Shown here: piece by piece, positions 31,400 through 33,803 of the stretch
Numbering within the stretch: the first letter of the stretch is position 1
Layout of the letters: each line of letters starts with the position of its first letter
Origin: an uncultured Actinomycetes bacterium
GTDB taxonomy: Bacteria > Actinomycetota > Thermoleophilia > Solirubrobacterales > Solirubrobacteraceae
Direction of reading: 5' to 3'
Assembly (NCBI GenBank): GCA_937888775.1
Contig: CALAQT010000055.1
Span: 1 to 33,803 of the forward strand
DNA: 33,803 bases
Notes under the pieces: generated by a model
Told to the model about the DNA's origin: nothing
Seen by the model: only the letters and a program-made list of their open reading frames with translations
Database searches by the model: none
Translations under genes and position numbers: made by a program

Positions 31400-31628
31400 C
31401 GCGCCTCGCTGCGGTGGAGCCTTTGCGGCGAGACCACCTCGGTCACACGCGCCGGACTCACCGCACCTCGCTGCGGTGGAGCCTTTGCGGCGAGACCACC
31501 TCGGTCACACGCGCCGGACTCACCGCACCTCGCTGCGGTGGAGCCTTTGCGGCGAGACCACCTCGGTCACACGCGCCGGACTCACCGCGCCTCGCTGCGG
31601 TGGATCTCCTGCAGCGAGACCACCTCAG
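31381..31628 (-). repeat. 62-bp tandem array of coupled mini-ORFs at the carB/pyrK junction
   Basis: Four contiguous 62-bp units (31381-31442, 31443-31504, 31505-31566, and the diverged carB-proximal 31567-31628). Read on the minus strand, the carB stop overlaps a GTG (GTGA). That GTG opens a 21-codon ORF made of the first seven pyrK residues (MSPARVT) joined to a copy of the last fourteen of carB (EVVSPQRLHRSEVR), whose stop again overlaps the next GTG. The ORFs span 31585-31520, 31523-31458 and 31461-31396 before pyrK starts at 31399. The native carB end (31591-31618) has a perfect 8-bp stem, CTCGCTGC/GCAGCGAG; the copies keep it with one mismatch. A GAGG lies four bases before each GTG. 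Confidence 0.95.
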
Positions 31629-33803
31629 GCGCTCCGCGCCGAGCCGAGGCGATCGCGCGGGCGGCGGCCATCCCGCCGGCCATCGTCGTGATGCACGGGA
31701 CCCCGCTCGCGATCGCCGCTGAGCGGATCTCGTATCCGTCGGTGCGGGCGCCGGTGCCGATGGGCGTGTTGATGACCAGGTCGACCTCGCCGCGCTCGAT
31801 CCAGTCCACCACGTGAGGCGAGCCCTCGCCGATCTTGTTGATATCCCGGGCCGGGATCCCCATCCGACGAAACGCCTGCGCGGTCCCGCGGGTGGCGACG
31901 ATGTCAAAGCCGAGGTCATGCAGCGAGGTGGCGATCCCGGTCGCCGCCGGCTTGTCGCCGTCGGCCACGGTTATGAACACGGTGCCCCGGTCGGGCAGCT
32001 TGAACCCCGCCGCCGCCTGCGCCTTGGCAAACGCGGTGGGGAAGTCCCGCGCGATGCCCATCACCTCGCCGGTGGAGCGCATCTCAGGTCCGAGCAGCGA
32101 ATCGGCGCCGGCGAAGCGATCGAACGGGAGCACAGCCTCCTTGACGCACACGTGCCCGTTGGTCGGGTCGGCGGGCAGGCTCAGCTCGGCCAGGCGCCCG
32201 CCGAGCAGGATCTGGCAGGCGAGCCTGGCCAGCGGCAACCCGATCGCCTTGGACACGAATGGCACCGTGCGCGACGCCCGCGGATTGGCCTCGATCACGT
32301 GCAGTCCGTCCACGCCGTGGATCGCGAACTGCACGTTGAGCAACCCGACCACCCCCAGCGCGCGGGCGATTCCGACAGTCTGTGCGCGGATCTTGTCGAG
32401 CATCTCCTCGCCAAGCGCGTGCGGGGGCAGCACGCAGGCCGAATCGCCCGAGTGGATCCCAGCCTCCTCCACGTGCTGCATGATGCCCGCGATCCAGACC
32501 TCCTCCCCGTCGCACAGCGCATCGACATCGACCTCGATCGAGTCCTCCAGGAAGCGATCGAGATAGATCGCGGTGCCGTCCTGCGCCCCGACGCGATCGA
32601 GATAACCCCGCAGTCCGTCGACGCTGTAGACGATCTCCATCGCGCGGCCCCCGAGTACGTAGCTGGGGCGCACCAGCAGCGGGAAGCCGACTTCCGGGGC
32701 GCGCTCCAGCGCCTGCTGCGCGTACGAGGCCGTGGCGTAGGAAGGCGCCCGGTAGCCGAGCCGGTCCAGCAGCGCGCCGAATCGGGAGCGATCCTCGGCC
32801 AGGTCGATCGCATCGATGCTGGTGCCGAGCACACGGACTCCGGCCGCGTGCAACCCGGCGGCGAGCTTGAGCGGCGTCTGGCCGCCGAACTGCACGATCA
32901 CCCCTTCGAGCATGCCGCCCGAATGGCCGTTCGCATCATCCACCTGGTTCTCCACTTCGCAGACCGCCAGCACGTCCTCCAGCGTCAGCGGCTCGAAGTA
33001 GAGCCGATCAGAGGTGTCGTAATCGGTGGAGACCGTCTCCGGGTTGCAGTTGATCATCACCGCGTCGCGGCCGTGCTCCCGCACGGCTTGGGCCGCGTGC
33101 ACGCAGCAGTAGTCAAACTCGATCCCCTGCCCGATCCGGTTGGGCCCCGAGCCGAGGATCACGACGCTCGGACGCTGGCCACGGCGGACCTCGTGACTCG
33201 GTCCCCCCCGCCCCGCGCGCCCGGGGCGCTCCCAGCCGGAGTAGTAGTAGGGCGTCTGGGCGGCGAACTCAGCCGCGCAGGTGTCGACGGACTTGAACGT
33301 CCGGACTCCGGCAAACGGCGCCTGCGGATCGGCGGCGAGCTCTGACAGCTCCCGCAGAAACCAGGGATCGATGCTCGTGACGCGATGCAGGTCCTCGATG
33401 CCAGCGCCCCGGCGCAGCGCCTCCAGCAGGTGGTCGAAGCGCTCGGCACCCGGCTCGCCGGCGCGCTTGAGCAGTTCGTCGTCGTCGGCGGGAAACACGG
33501 CCCGGGTGTCAAGCTCACGTGAGCGCAGCGCCTTGGCGAACGCCTGCTTGAACGTGCGCCCGATGGCCATCGCCTCGCCGACTGACTTCATGTGCGTGGT
33601 CAGACCGGCCTCGGCGCCGGGGAACTTCTCAAACGCGAACCGCGGCCACTTGACCACGCAGTAGTCGATCGCCGGCTCAAAGCTCGCCGGCGTGGCCAGC
33701 GTGATGTCGTTGGGGATCTCCTGCAGCGTGTAGCCGACCGCCAGCCGAGCGGCGATCTTGGCGATCGGAAAGCCGGTCGCCTTGCTGGCCAGCGCACTCG
33801 AGC
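31582..33803 (-). CDS. carB: Carbamoyl-phosphate synthase large subunit (5' end beyond window)
   Basis: About 740 C-terminal residues are visible of a protein normally near 1,080. In order they are: the end of the first ATP-grasp half (SSALASKATGFPIAKIA, TPASFEPAIDYCVVKWPRFAFEKF), the oligomerisation domain, and the second synthetase half (VVILGSGPNRIGQGIEFDYC split over its loop, VSTDYDTSDRLYFEPLT, QFGGQTPLKLA, LVRPSYVLGGRAME, NVQFAIHGVDGLHVIEANPRASR). The C-terminal MGS-like allosteric domain ends it (TVFITVADGDKPAA, INTPIGTGARTDGYEIR). The frame is open to the edge of the window; the GTG at 33657 is internal. Its final codons form the carB part of the 62-bp repeat, and its stop is coupled to the first mini-ORF. 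Confidence 0.97.
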   Translation of the reverse strand, partial: SSALASKATGFPIAKIAARLAVGYTLQEIPNDITLATPASFEPAIDYCVVKWPRFAFEKFPGAEAGLTTHMKSVGEAMAIGRTFKQAFAKALRSRELDTRAVFPADDDELLKRAGEPGAERFDHLLEALRRGAGIEDLHRVTSIDPWFLRELSELAADPQAPFAGVRTFKSVDTCAAEFAAQTPYYYSGWERPGRAGRGGPSHEVRRGQRPSVVILGSGPNRIGQGIEFDYCCVHAAQAVREHGRDAVMINCNPETVSTDYDTSDRLYFEPLTLEDVLAVCEVENQVDDANGHSGGMLEGVIVQFGGQTPLKLAAGLHAAGVRVLGTSIDAIDLAEDRSRFGALLDRLGYRAPSYATASYAQQALERAPEVGFPLLVRPSYVLGGRAMEIVYSVDGLRGYLDRVGAQDGTAIYLDRFLEDSIEVDVDALCDGEEVWIAGIMQHVEEAGIHSGDSACVLPPHALGEEMLDKIRAQTVGIARALGVVGLLNVQFAIHGVDGLHVIEANPRASRTVPFVSKAIGLPLARLACQILLGGRLAELSLPADPTNGHVCVKEAVLPFDRFAGADSLLGPEMRSTGEVMGIARDFPTAFAKAQAAAGFKLPDRGTVFITVADGDKPAATGIATSLHDLGFDIVATRGTAQAFRRMGIPARDINKIGEGSPHVVDWIERGEVDLVINTPIGTGARTDGYEIRSAAIASGVPCITTMAGGMAAARAIASARRGAPEVVSLQEIHRSEAR

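Overview
This is a high-GC bacterial chromosome segment, almost certainly from an actinobacterium. Two pieces of evidence stand out: a mIHF-type integration host factor immediately upstream of gmk-rpoZ-coaBC, and GTG/TTG starts with stop-start overlaps throughout. The MoxR/DUF58/transglutaminase block and the ribF and nusA variants remind me of Thermoleophilia (Solirubrobacterales relatives); that class-level placement is inference. Most genes lie on the minus strand, so the biological order runs from the right end of the window to the left.

Right end (33803 to 29691, minus): a pyrimidine operon, carB (5' end outside the window), pyrK and pyrD. Then mihF-gmk-rpoZ-coaBC (29521 to 26984) starts from a clear sigma-70-type promoter that leaves almost no leader. 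It runs into a MoxR ATPase - DUF58 - transglutaminase block (27027 to 22569) and a small TPR gene. Next is the translation/transcription cluster rimP-nusA-infB-ylxP-rbfA-nrnA-truB-ribF-rpsO (22029 to 13947), with an attenuator-like leader before rimP. After rpsO come a peroxiredoxin and a cytosolic DsbA-like protein. A plus-strand accessory island (about 10.1 to 12.9 kb) holds a 14-TM drug exporter and its TetR regulator, with two matched operators, tandem arrays and a small transposon-like insertion. It separates rpsO from its usual neighbour pnp. The left part holds pnp, an M16 protease, dapB, a decayed acetyltransferase, a frameshifted secreted family-6 glycosidase, a VOC protein, a YghO-like acetyltransferase, dapA and RNase J (3' end outside the window).

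The most unusual feature is two independent tandem arrays sitting exactly on translationally coupled gene junctions: carB/pyrK (62-bp unit) and exporter/tetR (41-bp unit). In each, every repeat encodes a complete mini-ORF (21 or 13 codons) whose stop codon overlaps the next start. Ribosomes leaving the upstream gene could therefore be passed through three or four tiny ORFs before reaching the downstream gene. Both unit lengths are 2 modulo 3, the only class that preserves this relay. A third array (30-bp unit) lies between two convergent genes and does not obey the rule. Its repeats also serve as an internal empty-site reference proving that a 121-bp element with inverted ends inserted at CTAG with a 4-bp target duplication.
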